From NCBI GenBank assembly GCA_958510875.1, contig OY294067.1, forward strand, positions 194,563,322 to 194,627,321: a stretch of 64,000 nucleotides of DNA, read 5' to 3'. Positions 52,707 to 64,000 of this stretch are shown here, in pieces. Positions within the stretch are counted from its first letter, which is position 1. Each line of letters opens with the position of its first letter. A model generated the notes under the pieces. It searched no databases. It was given only the letters and a program-made list of their open reading frames with translations, and was not told where the DNA came from. The position numbers and the translations under genes were made by a program. The DNA is from Endomychus coccineus. Taxonomy: Eukaryota > Arthropoda > Insecta > Coleoptera > Endomychidae.

Positions 52707-54764
52707 ATACAATAAAAACTAAGAACAGTAATAGTGTTACAAGTATCAAGTGGTATACTTCAGAGTTAGAAACAATGAGGTCACAATTACGACTTTTTAA
52801 TGATATGTATAATACACATCGAACATTAGATTTGAAAGAAATCAGAAACAAATTTAGAATACAATATAATAAAAAAATTAAACAAGAAAAAATGCTTGCA
52901 AATGAAAAATATATTAGAAGTTCCTCCAATCCTTCAAAAAGCATGTGGAATCTGATAAATAATAAAAGAAAATCTACTAAGCATTCAGAACATAATTCCA
53001 TACATCCTGACACTTTCAATAATTTCTTTACTTCTATTCCATATGAACTAAGGAAAAACTTACCATCAGTAAATATTGATCCCATGCAAAGCATGAGAAG
53101 CATACCACTTGACACTTCCTTTTCCTTCAATGAAATTACATACAATGAAGTAAGAAACATTATAAATTCCCTTAAAAATAGTTACTCCAAAGACATTTAT
53201 GGATCCAGATTGCCTTAAGAAAGCCAAAGTGATACCTTTATTTAAAAAAGGTAACCGAGATATAGTTTCTAATTACCGGCCAATATCATTACTACCAGTT
53301 ATATCGAAAATCTTAGAAAAAGCAATCTCCATTCAAATAACGAAATTTTTTGAAAATTACGATTTGTTTTCCGAGTGCCAATTTGGATTTAGAAAAGGGA
53401 AAAATGCTGTAGATGCGATTGGTCATTTCATCAATTACACAGTAGATTGTTTTGAGAAAGGTATGTATTCTTCGTCTCTGTTTCTGGATATGAATAAGGC
53501 CTTTGATTGTGTGGAGCATGCATTATTCCTTTAAAAACTCACAAAATACAATTTCACAAATGAATCTGTAAAACTTATTGAGTCCAATCTCTCCAATAGA
53601 TCTCAAACTGTTATTGTAAACAATGCTAGTTCGCAAGTAAAATCATTGAGTGTAGGTGTGCCGCAAGGACATATTTTGGGGCCTATTTTATTTATTATAT
53701 ACATCAATGACTTTGTTGATTATTTAGGCGAAATTAACTATTTGCGGACGATGCGACAGCTTCTACCTGTGGAGAGGACTTGAAACAGTTGAAGGAGAAG
53801 AGTGAAACCGTAATGTACAGAGCAAAAAACTGGCTATCAGCCAATAAATCAACTCTCAATGATTCAAAGATTGTGGGAGATACTTTTTACGTTAAGGGAG
53901 CGACATGATTTTGGAGGTGCCACTCATACCAAATTTCTAGGTGTCTATATAGACCACCGTTTAACATGGAATGTACATGCAGATCATGTAGCAAATAAAC
54001 TTTGCAGTCAGATCCTTCTAATGAGATGTTTGTCGGGAACTGTGTCTATCAATGTATTGAAAACGGCTTATCATGCACTTGTTGGTTCAACTCTCAACTA
54101 CGTACTAATATTATGGGAATATTGCTCAGAGCGTGAAAGGATATTCCGTCTGCAGAGGCGAGCCATCAGAGTTCTCGCTGGGTTGAAGTATAGAGACAGT
54201 TGTAGAGACTCGTTTAGGAAATTGCAAATTCTAACATTCCCGTGCCTCTACATCAGTCATTGTCTTCTTTTTGCTCACGAGAACACTGGTGGATTGTTTA
54301 GGCAGGAGGAAATCCACACACATAACACTCGCCACAAAGAAAATATAAGAACACATTTTTTCAGATTAAGCACATCTCGAAATGGTATTAACTATACAGC
54401 TTTTAAATTTTTTAATGAAGAACCCACCAATATCCGGACTCTTCCAAAAAAAAACTTCAAAATTTTTATTAAAAACTTTTTACCCAAACATTGTTTTTAT
54501 TCTGTATCAGAATATAATGCTCATAATTTTCATTAATGTTACTACCATTTACTACTGCTAAATTTTAAATATTTAGGTTAAAATATTAAATAGCATCATT
54601 TCCCATTTGTCATTATATTAAATATTCAGATTTTATGTACTTTAAATTTTAAAATGTATTTTTAATGTTCATTTATCATAATGATTTGTATGTTTTAGAA
54701 TTTCAATTTTGACGAATGTATAATGCTTATGTTGTATTTTTTAACATGAATAAATCTACTCTAC
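52707..54764 (+). mobile_element. Truncated Jockey-like LINE in clpX (copy B)
   Basis: Identical ends and frameshifts to 26562-28619. GVPQGHILGP here against GVPQGYILGP in copy A; His matches the usual LINE consensus, so copy A carries the derived base. Confidence 0.85.
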
Positions 54765-55305
54765 TCAATGCTCATTGGTCCCACTGGTTCTGGTAAGACT
54801 TTGCTGGCCAAAACACTTGCTAAAGTTTCAGATGTGCCATTTACTATGGCTGATGCTTCAACTGAGACAGGTTATGTGAGTGATGATGTAGATAGCGTGA
54901 TGTCACGTTTTTTAAAAGCTACAAATTATGACGTTGCAAAAGCACAGCGTGGTATATTATTTATAGATGAAATAGACGAGATCACAAGAAAATCTGAAAG
55001 CATTCTAATAGCTCTGATTAAGATTATGGAGAGTACAATTGCTTATGTTCTCCCACAAGGAGGGCGAAAACATCCACAACAAGAGTTTATACAAGTGGAT
55101 ACTAGGATCATGCTGTTCATTCTTGGAGGAGCTTTTGAAGGCCTCGATGAAATTATTGACGTGAGAAAAAAGGGAAGATAATTTGGCTATGGAGCAGATA
55201 TAAGTCAGTGTAAAGAGCAAAAGAGAAAAACATGCTCTACGTGATGTTTAACCTGCAAATTTAATCAAATCCGGTTTAATACTCGAACTTGTAGAGCGGT
55301 TTTCG
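54765..55305 (+). pseudogene. clpX: ClpX ATPase remnant (copy B)
   Basis: Walker A, Walker B and sensor segments as in copy A. A silent C/T difference lies in the codon after KT of the Walker A helix region (CTCGCT versus CTTGCT). Confidence 0.92.
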
Positions 55306-55410
55306 ATAACTGCGCAAAGCTCTGCGGCAGCCGTATACGGAATGACATCGTATCGAAAGGGTTAATGATACGTTTGCCGAGTCTATTTGCTCTGCCGCCG
55401 AGAAACGTGG

Positions 55411-58400
55411 TGTTCTTGTTACTTTTATACAATTCACTTGTTACATGATTCACTAGTTATGACAGTTATAAAATAAGATAGTTTCTGACATTGACTTGTA
55501 TTGTCAAAAGTAAAATATAGAAAGATCCATTAAGATTATAATTTCTCTGTTTATTTCGACTTTAAACTAGAGAAAAGAAACTCACAGTAAGACTGACTAG
55601 TCTGAACATTGGTCCTTCGAGCAAAAAACATTGATAAAAATATGTCCATTCCAAGAAGGAGTGAAAGAAAAACAAAGGGAATTCCTCCCGAAAGATATGA
55701 AAACCTAGATGAAAATGTTAAACAGACACAAGAATCTTCTCATACGTCAAGTGTTCACGAAAACACAAACTCAAAAGTTGAATACAAACGGACAAAATCG
55801 TCAAGTTCGAGAAGGAAGCTTTTGGAAATAGAACTGGAAGAAGCAAAAAAGCTAGCAGAGATTGAAAGAAGGAAGGTTGGAATAGATGCTGAAATGATAA
55901 GGAAGGAAGCCCAATTGCAGCGTGAATTGATTTATGAAGGTTCATCTAAAAAATCTACAATCTCTGGCGTTGACAGTATCTTTGACTTGAATGAAATGAC
56001 TATTCAAGAAAAACTTGCTGACTGGAAAACTGAAGAAACTGAGAATAATCATGTACCAACAAATAATTTCGTTACAATGACTGCTGAAAATCTGAATCAA
56101 ATTTGTAATACTTTGAAAGGGAACTCTAACAACGAAAAATATATTGACAAAACGGGAAGTTTCAAATATAAATTACCAATTTTTGATGGAAATCCAGATG
56201 ATTGGCCCATATTTCAAAGTCAATTTGAACGTTCTACCAAAATATTCAATATATGTCATGAATAAAATATAATACGACTTCAAACGTGTTTGAAAGGAAG
56301 AGCTAGGGATGCAGTACAACCGCTTCTTATTGCACCAGAAAACGTGAAAAAAATCCCAGAAACTCTGAAAATAACATTTGGAAGGCCTGAATTCATAATT
56401 TTTAATTTAATAGACAAAGTTAGGCGAGCTGCTCCTCCAAAAGAAGGAAGATTTGAAACATATTTACCTTTCTCTAATGTTGTTGAACATTTAGTGACTA
56501 CAATGGAACTTTTCAATAGTACTGAGCATATAACAAACCCATCGATATTATATGAAATTGTTATTAAATTACCACCTTTTTTACGTCTGAAATGGGCCGA
56601 AGAAATCTACCTAGAAGATAAAAAGGGGAAGGGAAAGGAAGTTCCTGAAAATTCTTCAATATTTCACGTTTGTAAAAATCCATGAAGATATTAACAAACT
56701 AGTGAAAGATTCTTTCAAAATAGAAAATTTTGGGATGAAATGTTTAGAAGAAAACGGCAGGTAAAAAGAAGACGACAAAGCAGTTGAAATTATGGAAAAT
56801 ACCATCAAACGAGTTGGAAATCATTTCGAAATAGGCCTCTTATGGAAGAGCGAAAATGTTACATTACCGGATAGTAAAGCTGTTCCAATGAATCTTCTCA
56901 AATGTATGGAGAGAAAAAAGAACAAGAATGAGGATTTTGCAGCAGATTACTGTAGGAAAATCGAGGAATATCTAAAGAAGGGTTACATTCGTAAGCTGAG
57001 TAGAACGGAAGCAGAAAAAGAAGGTTAAAAAACGTGGTAGTTACCTCATTTTGGTGTGGTTATCAGCCTAAACGATCAACTTTCACTTACAAGATCCAGA
57101 CATAATGTGACATCAATTTTATGGAAATTTCGACAGAATAAAATAGCATTCTGTTCCGACATTCGAGAAATGTTCCATCAAGTTCTTATTCGAGACGAAG
57201 ATTGTTCAGCCCAACGCTTTCTTTGGCGAGGTATGGACAGATCAAAAAAGCCTGATGTGTACAAACTGAAAGCTATGACGTTTGGGGCAACATACTCACC
57301 TGCAATAGCCCAGTTTGGCAAAAATATAAATGCTGAAGAATACTATCAAAAGTATCCTGTAGCAGCCAGGGCAATAGTTGGAAAACATTAAGTTGATGAC
57401 TATCTGGATAGCACGGAGACGGAGGAGGATGCTATTCAACTAATTTGAGAAGTAATAGATATTCATGGGAAAGCTGGATTTGAAATCTGTAACTGGATAA
57501 GCAATTCTCAAGGAGTTATAGACAACATTCCCGAATAACTCTCAAAATCAGAAAAATTTTAATTCCTTCCTTCATCAACCTGCGGAAAGGGTGTTAGGAC
57601 TATGGTGGAATCCCAAGACAGACAACTTCATATTTTCACTCAACCTTCAGAAAATTGATTCAAAACTCATGAGCAAGATGAAAATACCGACAAAAAGAGA
57701 AAACAAAAAGAGTTGTCATGTCTGTCTTTGAGCCTCTAGGTTTTTTGTCGCCATTGGTGGTGAAGTTTAAAATTTGCAAAATTTGTGGAAATATAGAATC
57801 GATTGGAATGATCAAATATCTAAAGACATGAACACGAAATGGATGCAACTATTGGAGGAACTGAAGAAGATTGATGAAATATGTATACCCAGATGCTATG
57901 GTCCACAACTATACAAAAGCAGAAGTGTGGAACTTCATGATTTCTGCGATAGTAGCGAAAAAGCATTTTCAGCTGTTGTCTATCTGAGATTCACTAATCA
58001 GGATATATCTCAAATCTCCTTTGTAGGTGCAAAAACTCGGGTCGCACCTATGAAACCAATCACCATACCCAGATTGGAGCCACAGGCCGCAGTTATGTTG
58101 AGTAGACTCGTAAATACGATAAAAGATAACCTTGAAATCGAAATTAACAAAATTTATCTCTGGACAGATTCCAACATTGTTTTATATTGGATTCGATCTA
58201 AGTCAAAAAGATATAAAACTTTCGTATCTGTAAGAGTTGGGGAAATAACAGACATCACAGCCATTGATAATTGGCATTGGGTTCCTGGAGAACAAAACGT
58301 GGCAGATGAAAGCACGAGAGAAGTGAATAAAGCAAGCAAAAGTGAATGGTTAACAGGACCGATTTTTTTGAAATTCCCTGAAGAGGAATGGCCAAAAGAA

Positions 58401-60179
58401 CTAGTAGAAAAAGTGGAAGAGATTGAATTGGAAACAAGAAAACAAAATAGTTTGTTAATTGCAGTTGAAGAAAATTATTTACCTAATACTGAGAGATTTT
58501 CGAAATACAGATTAGTGAGAGCCGGCTGGATGTTTCGATTCATAACCAATTGTAGGAATAAAAACAAAATCACCACTACATATTTAGAAGCTGCAGAGTC
58601 AGATGGAACAGAAGAAATCTTAGTTAAATACGTTCAAAGCATCAGTTGCACTCATGAAATATCAGATTTGAAAAACAAAGAATCTTTGGGGAAATCAAGT
58701 CGACTTTATACACTCATACCGGTCCTCGACAAAGAAGGTATTCTCAGAATAAAAAGGAGACTGGAACAGTCTGATGACATGGTTTTTTTTCAAAAACATC
58801 CTGATTCTTGATACGAAACATCGCTTGATAAAATTATTGATTGAAGATTATCATGTTAGATTTGGACATCAGGGACAAGAACTCATTATGAATGAGATTC
58901 GACAAAAATTTTGGATTCTAAAATTGAGAAACGCTGTTCGAAAATGTAAAAATGAATGCTTCTCCTATAAGAAAAGGAATATACAACCACTAGTTCCTGA
59001 AATTGGTCAACTTCCAGAAAGTCGACTCCAGAGTTTCATGAGAAATTCATAGTGACCGGAATTGATTATTTTGGACCAATATCGGTAGCAATTGGTAGAC
59101 GACATGAAAAACTATATTGTTCTGTTTACTTGCATGAGTGTACGAGCTATCCACTTAGAAATAGCAAATTCACTCAATACCGACTCTGCTATCATGCAAT
59201 AAGCAGATTTGTAAGTCGACGAGGATGTCCAAGGGAGATACATTCTGACAACGATACAAATATGCATTCTGCTGACCGGGAATTGAAAAAAGCCGTCAGG
59301 GAACTGGATTCAGCGAAAATTTGTGAATTTATGTCACTTAAAAGTATAACTTGGAAATTCATTCCACCAGCTTCTCCGCATATGGGAGAGAGTTGGGAAA
59401 GGTTGGTAAGATCAGTAAAAGATGTCTTGAAAGTGACTTTGAGAGAAAGACATCCAACAAAAAAAGTGCTGAATATATTAATAGCAGAAGCAGATAATGT
59501 GGTAAATAGTAGACCACTCTCGTACGTGTCCAGCGATTCTTCAGATCCTGAAAGTCTCACGCCCAACCACTTTTTAACGAACAATTCGAACGGAGCCGCA
59601 CCACCTACTGTAAAATTCGAGGAAGTCGAAGTGAACTTAAGAAACAATGGAGAGCATCTCAAGCTTTAGCAGACATGTTTTGGAGAAGATGGAAAAAAGA
59701 TCATTTACTGAACCTGAACAAACAGACAAAATGGTATACCAATAAAGACTTTATCTCAGAGAACGATGTAGTACTTGTTATCGATGACAATCTTCAAAGG
59801 AACATGTGGCCGCTTGGGAAAATACAAAAGGTATATAAAGGAAAGGACGGAAAAGTTCGAGCGGTTGAAGTAAAGACAAAAGCTGGAATTTACAAACGCC
59901 CAGTTACTAAAATTTGTAAATTATTTAGCAGCGACGGAATATGAAAATAAAATGATGTTTGTGATTTCATCACGTGGGGGAGAATGTTCTTGTTACTTAA
60001 TACAATTTACTTGTTACATGATTCACTTGTTATGATAGTTATAAAATGAGATAGTTTTTGACATTGACTCGTATTGTCAAAAGTAAAATATAAAAAGATC
60101 CTTCAAGATCATAATTTCTGTTTATTTCGACTTTAAACTAGAGAAAAGAAACTCACAGTAAGACTGACTAGTCTGAACA
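55411..60179 (+). mobile_element. BEL/Pao retrotransposon (copy B)
   Basis: LTRs at 55411-55608 and 59985-60179 with the same CGTGG duplication. Modules: gag 55642-56685, RT 56786-57555, RNase H 57774-58811, integrase 58774-59669, DUF5641 59675-59944. All disabling mutations of copy A are shared, and a few new substitutions exist near 57800 and 58770-58790. Each LTR matches its counterpart in copy A while the two LTRs within the copy differ at about 6%. Confidence 0.95.
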
Positions 60180-60344
60180 CGTGGGATCAGTCCAACAGTG
60201 GTAAGATGAATTGCCGTCATTCATTCAAGGCACTCGTTAAAGGCGTACCATGACGGATGCGTTGTACAAGAGACTGACTATAGGGAGGAATCTTATTTCC
60301 GTTTATATGGTGTCCCGTGTTTGACGGACTTTCGGAGGAGTTAG

Positions 60345-60625
60345 AAGAGGCAGTTTTTTAGCCCAATACTTTGCCGACGAGTTGGTGTCAGCTTCGGGCC
60401 GCTCTTGGGAACACTTGCTCAGCACAGTGGCCCGCTCGTGTCGCACTGAGAAGCTCAGAGTCAACCCTAACAAGACGAAACTTGTATTGCTTACCAGGAA
60501 ACGCAAGCTGTGCACACTGCCGGAGGTCTGTTTCTCTGGCAGAAAAAGAGATAGAGGAGAGATTTTGTTCGTATATCTCTTAGCGGTATGTGTGATGAGT
60601 CGAAGATAAGAGGGCATGAGAAAAC
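60345..60625 (+). pseudogene. LINE reverse transcriptase fragment (copy B)
   Basis: Counterpart of 34195-34485. It differs at one noticed base (GCTCGTGTCGC against GCTGGTGTCGC), changing Trp to Ser in the RT frame. Confidence 0.65.
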
Positions 60626-60739
60626 TTGTATTGACTCAATGCCTGGTAAAATTTGGTGAAGCTACTAAATATGTACAATCGTTACAGTTCGTAGTAAGTG
60701 AATTCTTATTTATATAATTCAACAAAGGTCTCAAAATCA

Positions 60740-63700
60740 TTAGTGTGAAGTTACCCACACTTTTCCATCCACACTTTATGACGTGTGTACTGTCGAAGAT
60801 GGGATAGAGGAGAATTTGCAAGCTATGTTGCCAGATTTATCAGACAATCTGCTACCAAGTTCGTTTTCAGAAATTATTTGTTCTACCTGATTGACGTAAC
60901 TTATTATGATAACAAATTATTTATATTGATTATTAAGAACAAATAAAATAATATCCTTTAGATACTCCACATGGACTGCACCTACAGGGTGCCAATATTT
61001 CATTTCTTTACAAACAGTATTAGTAAAGAAAGTAATTAATTTTTGAAAACTACGGGGAGCTTTTTGATGAAATTTGGACTGATGCATCTCCTAAGGTTGA
61101 TCTTACATGACAATACCATTACAATCCTTGACAAGCCGTATAAAAGAAGGAAATAGTTTTTTACAGAATTTTTGAAAAATCGATATCTCCGACACTACGG
61201 TGAGCTTGTTCATGAAATTTTGGAGCATGAATCTCTTCATGTTACTTTTACATTACAACTGTATTGCATCTCTCGACAAACCGTACAAAATAAGAAAATG
61301 ATTTTTATATAGAATTTTTGAAAAATCGATATCTCCGTAAGTACGATGAGCTTGTTCATGAAATTTTGTCTAATAAATCTCATCAGGCTACTCTTAAATG
61401 ATAATATCATTACAACTTGTGACAAACCGTACAAAAGGGGAAAACATTTTTTTTGTAGAATATTTGAAAAATCGATATCTCTGTAAGTACGATGAGCTTG
61501 TTCATGGAAATTTGGCTAATAGATCTCATCAATCTACTCTTGTATAATATTATCATTACAACCTGTGACAAACCGTACAAAAGGAGAAAACATTTTTTTG
61601 TAGCATTTTTGAAAAATCGATATCTCCGTAAGTACGATGAGCTTGTTCATGTAATTTTTACTAATAAATCTCATCAATCTACTCTTACATGATATCATCA
61701 TTACAACCTGTGACAAACCGTACAAAAGGAGGAAACACTTTTTTTGTAGAATTTTAGAAAAATCGATATCTCCATAAGTACGATGAGCTTGTTCATGAAA
61801 TTTTGTCTAATAAATCTCATCAATCTACTCTTACATGATATTATCATTACAACCTGTGACAAACCGTACAAAAGGAGGAAACACTTTTTTGTAGAATTTT
61901 TGAAAAATCGATATCTCCGTAAGTACGATGAGCTTGTTCATGAAACTTTGGCTAATAAATCTCATCAATCTACTCTTACATCATATCATCATTACAACCT
62001 GTGACGAACCGTACAAAAGGAGGGAACACGTTTTTTGTAGAATTTTTGAAAAATCGATATCTCCGTAACTACGATGAGCTTGTTCATGAAATTTTGGCCA
62101 ATAAATCTCGTCAGGCTACTCTTACATGATAATATCATTACAACCTGTGACAAACCGTACAAAAGGAGGAAACACTTTTTTGTAGAATTTTTGAAAAATC
62201 GATATCTCCGTAAGTACGATGAGCTTGTTCATGAAATTTTGGCTAATAAATCTCATCAATCTACTCTTACATCATATCATCATTACAACCTGTGACGAAC
62301 CGTACAAAAGGAGGGAACACTTTTTTTGTAGAATTTTTGAAAAATCGATATCTCCGTAACTACGATGAGCTTGTTCATGAAATTTTGTCTAATAAATCTC
62401 ATCAATCTACTCTTACATGATATTATCATTACAACCTGTGACAAACCGTACAAAAGGAGGAAACACTTTTTTTGTAGAATTTTTGAAAATCGATATCTCC
62501 GTAAGTACGATGAGCTTGTTCATGAAATTTTGGCTAATAGATCTCGTCAGGCTACTCTTACATGATAATATCATTACAACCTGTGACAAACCGTACAAAA
62601 GGAGAAAACATTTTTTTGTAGCATTTTTGAAAAATCGATATCTCCGTAAGTACGATGAGCTTGTTCATGTAATTTTTACTAATAAATCTCATCAATCTAC
62701 TCTTACATGATATCATCATTACAACCTGTGACAAACCGTACAAAAGGAGGAAACACTTTTTTTGTAGAATTTTTGAAAAATCGATATCTCCATAAGTACG
62801 ATGAGCTTGTTCATGAAATTTTGTCTAATAAATCTCATCAATCTACTCTTACATCATATCATCATTACAACCTGTGACGAACCGTACAAAAGGAGGGAAC
62901 ACTTTTTTTGTAGAATTTTTGAAAAATCGATATCTCCGTAACTACGATGAGCTTGTTCATGAAATTTTGGCCAATAAATCTCGTCAGGCTACTCTTACAT
63001 GATAATATCATTACAACCTGTGACAAACCGTACAAAAGGAGGAAACAACTTTTTTGTGGAATTTTTGAAAAAACGATATCTCCGTAAGTACGATGAGCTT
63101 GTTCATGAAATTTTGGCTGATAAATCTCATCAATCTACTCTTACATGATATTATCATTACAACCTGTGACAAACCGTACAAAAGGAGGAAACACTTTTTT
63201 TGTAGAATTTTTGAAAATCGATATCTCCGTAAGTACGATGAGCTTGTTCATGAAATTTTGGCTCATAGATCTCGTCAGGCTACTCTTACATGATAATATC
63301 ATTACAACCTGTGACAAACCGTACAAAAGGAGGAAATATTTTTTTATAGAATTTTTGGAAAATCGATTTCTCGGTAGCCATGACGAGCGTGTTCATAAAA
63401 TTTTGTAAATGAGTGTAATATGATTGTAATGTAAGTGTAGCATAAGGTGATTCATGCGCCAAAATTTTATGAACGAATCGTCATAGTTTCCAAGATATCG
63501 ATTTTTCAAAAATTCTATAAAAAAAATTATTTACCCCTTTCGTACAGTTTGACAAGAGTCGAAATGATATTATCATATAACAGTAGCCTAGTGAGATTTA
63601 TGAGCCAAAATTTCATGAACAAGCTCATCGTACTTACGGAGATATCGATTTTTCAAAAATTCTACAAAAAAATTATTCCCTTATTTTGTACGGTTTGTCG

Positions 63701-64000
63701 AGAGATGTAATACAGTTATAATGTAAAAGTAACATGAGGAGATTCATGCTCCAAAATTTCATGGATAAGCTCACCGTAGTGTCGGAGATATCGATTTTTC
63801 AAAAATTCTGTAAAAAAAACTATTCCCCCCTTCTATACGGCTTGTCAAGGATTGTAATGATATTGTCATGTGAGATCAACCTTAGGAGATGCATCACCCC
63901 AAATTGCATCAAAAAGCTCGCCGTAGTTTTCAAAAAGTAATGATATTACTTTCTTTATTCATACCGTTTGTAAAGAAATGAAATTTTGGCACCCTGTAGG
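60740..64000. mobile_element. Foldback element with inverted ~146-bp arrays (copy B, right end beyond window)
   Basis: Left end and flanking TCTCAAAATCA (60729-60739) as in copy A. The left array has two more units than copy A (about sixteen). The right inverted arm is complete as far as CACCCTGTAGG, where the window stops. Confidence 0.9.
61055..63411 (+). repeat. ~146-bp tandem array, left arm (copy B)
   Basis: Same unit structure as in copy A, with one extra 291-bp dimer around 62060-62350 whose variants match neighbouring dimers. This is as expected from unequal crossing-over or slippage within the array after duplication. Confidence 0.92.

Larger units (their letters stand above)
50557..64000 (+). 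repeat. Segmental duplication, copy B (runs off the window)
   Basis: Nearly identical to 24428-37572. Two length differences are obvious: the CT tract is 16 bp longer, and a 291-bp repeat dimer is extra in the foldback array (around 62060-62350). By the offset, the foldback element of copy B should end 243 bp beyond the window. Confidence 0.95.

Noticed and set aside
1..64000. CRISPR arrays, rRNA or tRNA genes
   Set aside because: No short-repeat/spacer pattern and no convincing rRNA or tRNA sequence was seen. The tandem repeats have no unique spacers.

Overview
The window reads as nuclear DNA of an arthropod, most likely an insect. It is AT-rich, gene-poor and packed with nested eukaryotic transposons: BEL/Pao and Ty3/gypsy LTR elements, several LINEs, a Penelope-like element, hAT-like and P-like DNA elements, and foldback elements. 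Embedded in it is a scatter of decayed bacterial genes whose families point to a Rickettsiales-type endosymbiont (Wolbachia/Rickettsia group). Almost everything is broken. The only clearly intact single-exon gene is a bacterial patatin-like phospholipase at 12851-13780 (minus). All family calls come from reading motifs; no database was searched.

Layout. 0.7-4.5 kb: bacterial mobile-DNA debris (two group II intron remnants, one split head-to-head, plus an IS110-family transposase). 5.2-6.4 kb: a broken tyrosine-recombinase-like (Crypton-like) gene. 8.0-8.6 kb: local repeats. 10.3-13.95 kb: a second bacterial patch with a ligA fragment, an ankyrin remnant, the patatin gene and a divergent phospholipase-D-like N-terminus, plus a Penelope-like reverse transcriptase. 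14.1-19.3 kb: a decayed LINE on the minus strand with a THAP/P-like element inside it. 20-24.4 kb: minisatellite, a gypsy remnant and a direct-repeat pair.

24428 to about 37.8 kb is one copy (A) of a segment repeated almost base-for-base from 50557 to the window end (B). The segment carries the wreck of a bacterial tig-clpP-clpX operon. clpX is cut by a truncated Jockey-like LINE, and the operon is followed by a complete-ended but dead BEL/Pao element (29266-34034, 5-bp target duplication) and a large foldback element made of inverted arrays of a ~146-bp repeat (34595-37807, 11-bp target duplication). Just beyond copy A lie the C-terminal part of lon and, on the opposite strand, the ATPase half of an ABC exporter. 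Together these suggest one ancestral bacterial tig-clpP-clpX-lon block later stuffed with insect transposons.

39.5-45 kb holds a palindromic foldback/MITE and two more BEL/Pao fragments. 45-45.6 kb is a minisatellite. 45.8-49.9 kb is a compact cluster of unfamiliar genes: two members of one small family in opposite orientation, a gene split by a hAT-like insertion, and a 356+ aa protein that may have a capsid-like fold. It looks like the remains of a virus-like or self-synthesising element. 50.15-50.56 kb is a gypsy gag fragment cut off exactly where copy B starts.

The BEL LTRs within one copy differ at several per cent, whereas the two 13-kb copies differ at only a handful of sites. The duplication is therefore far younger than the transposon insertions, unless it is an assembly artefact.
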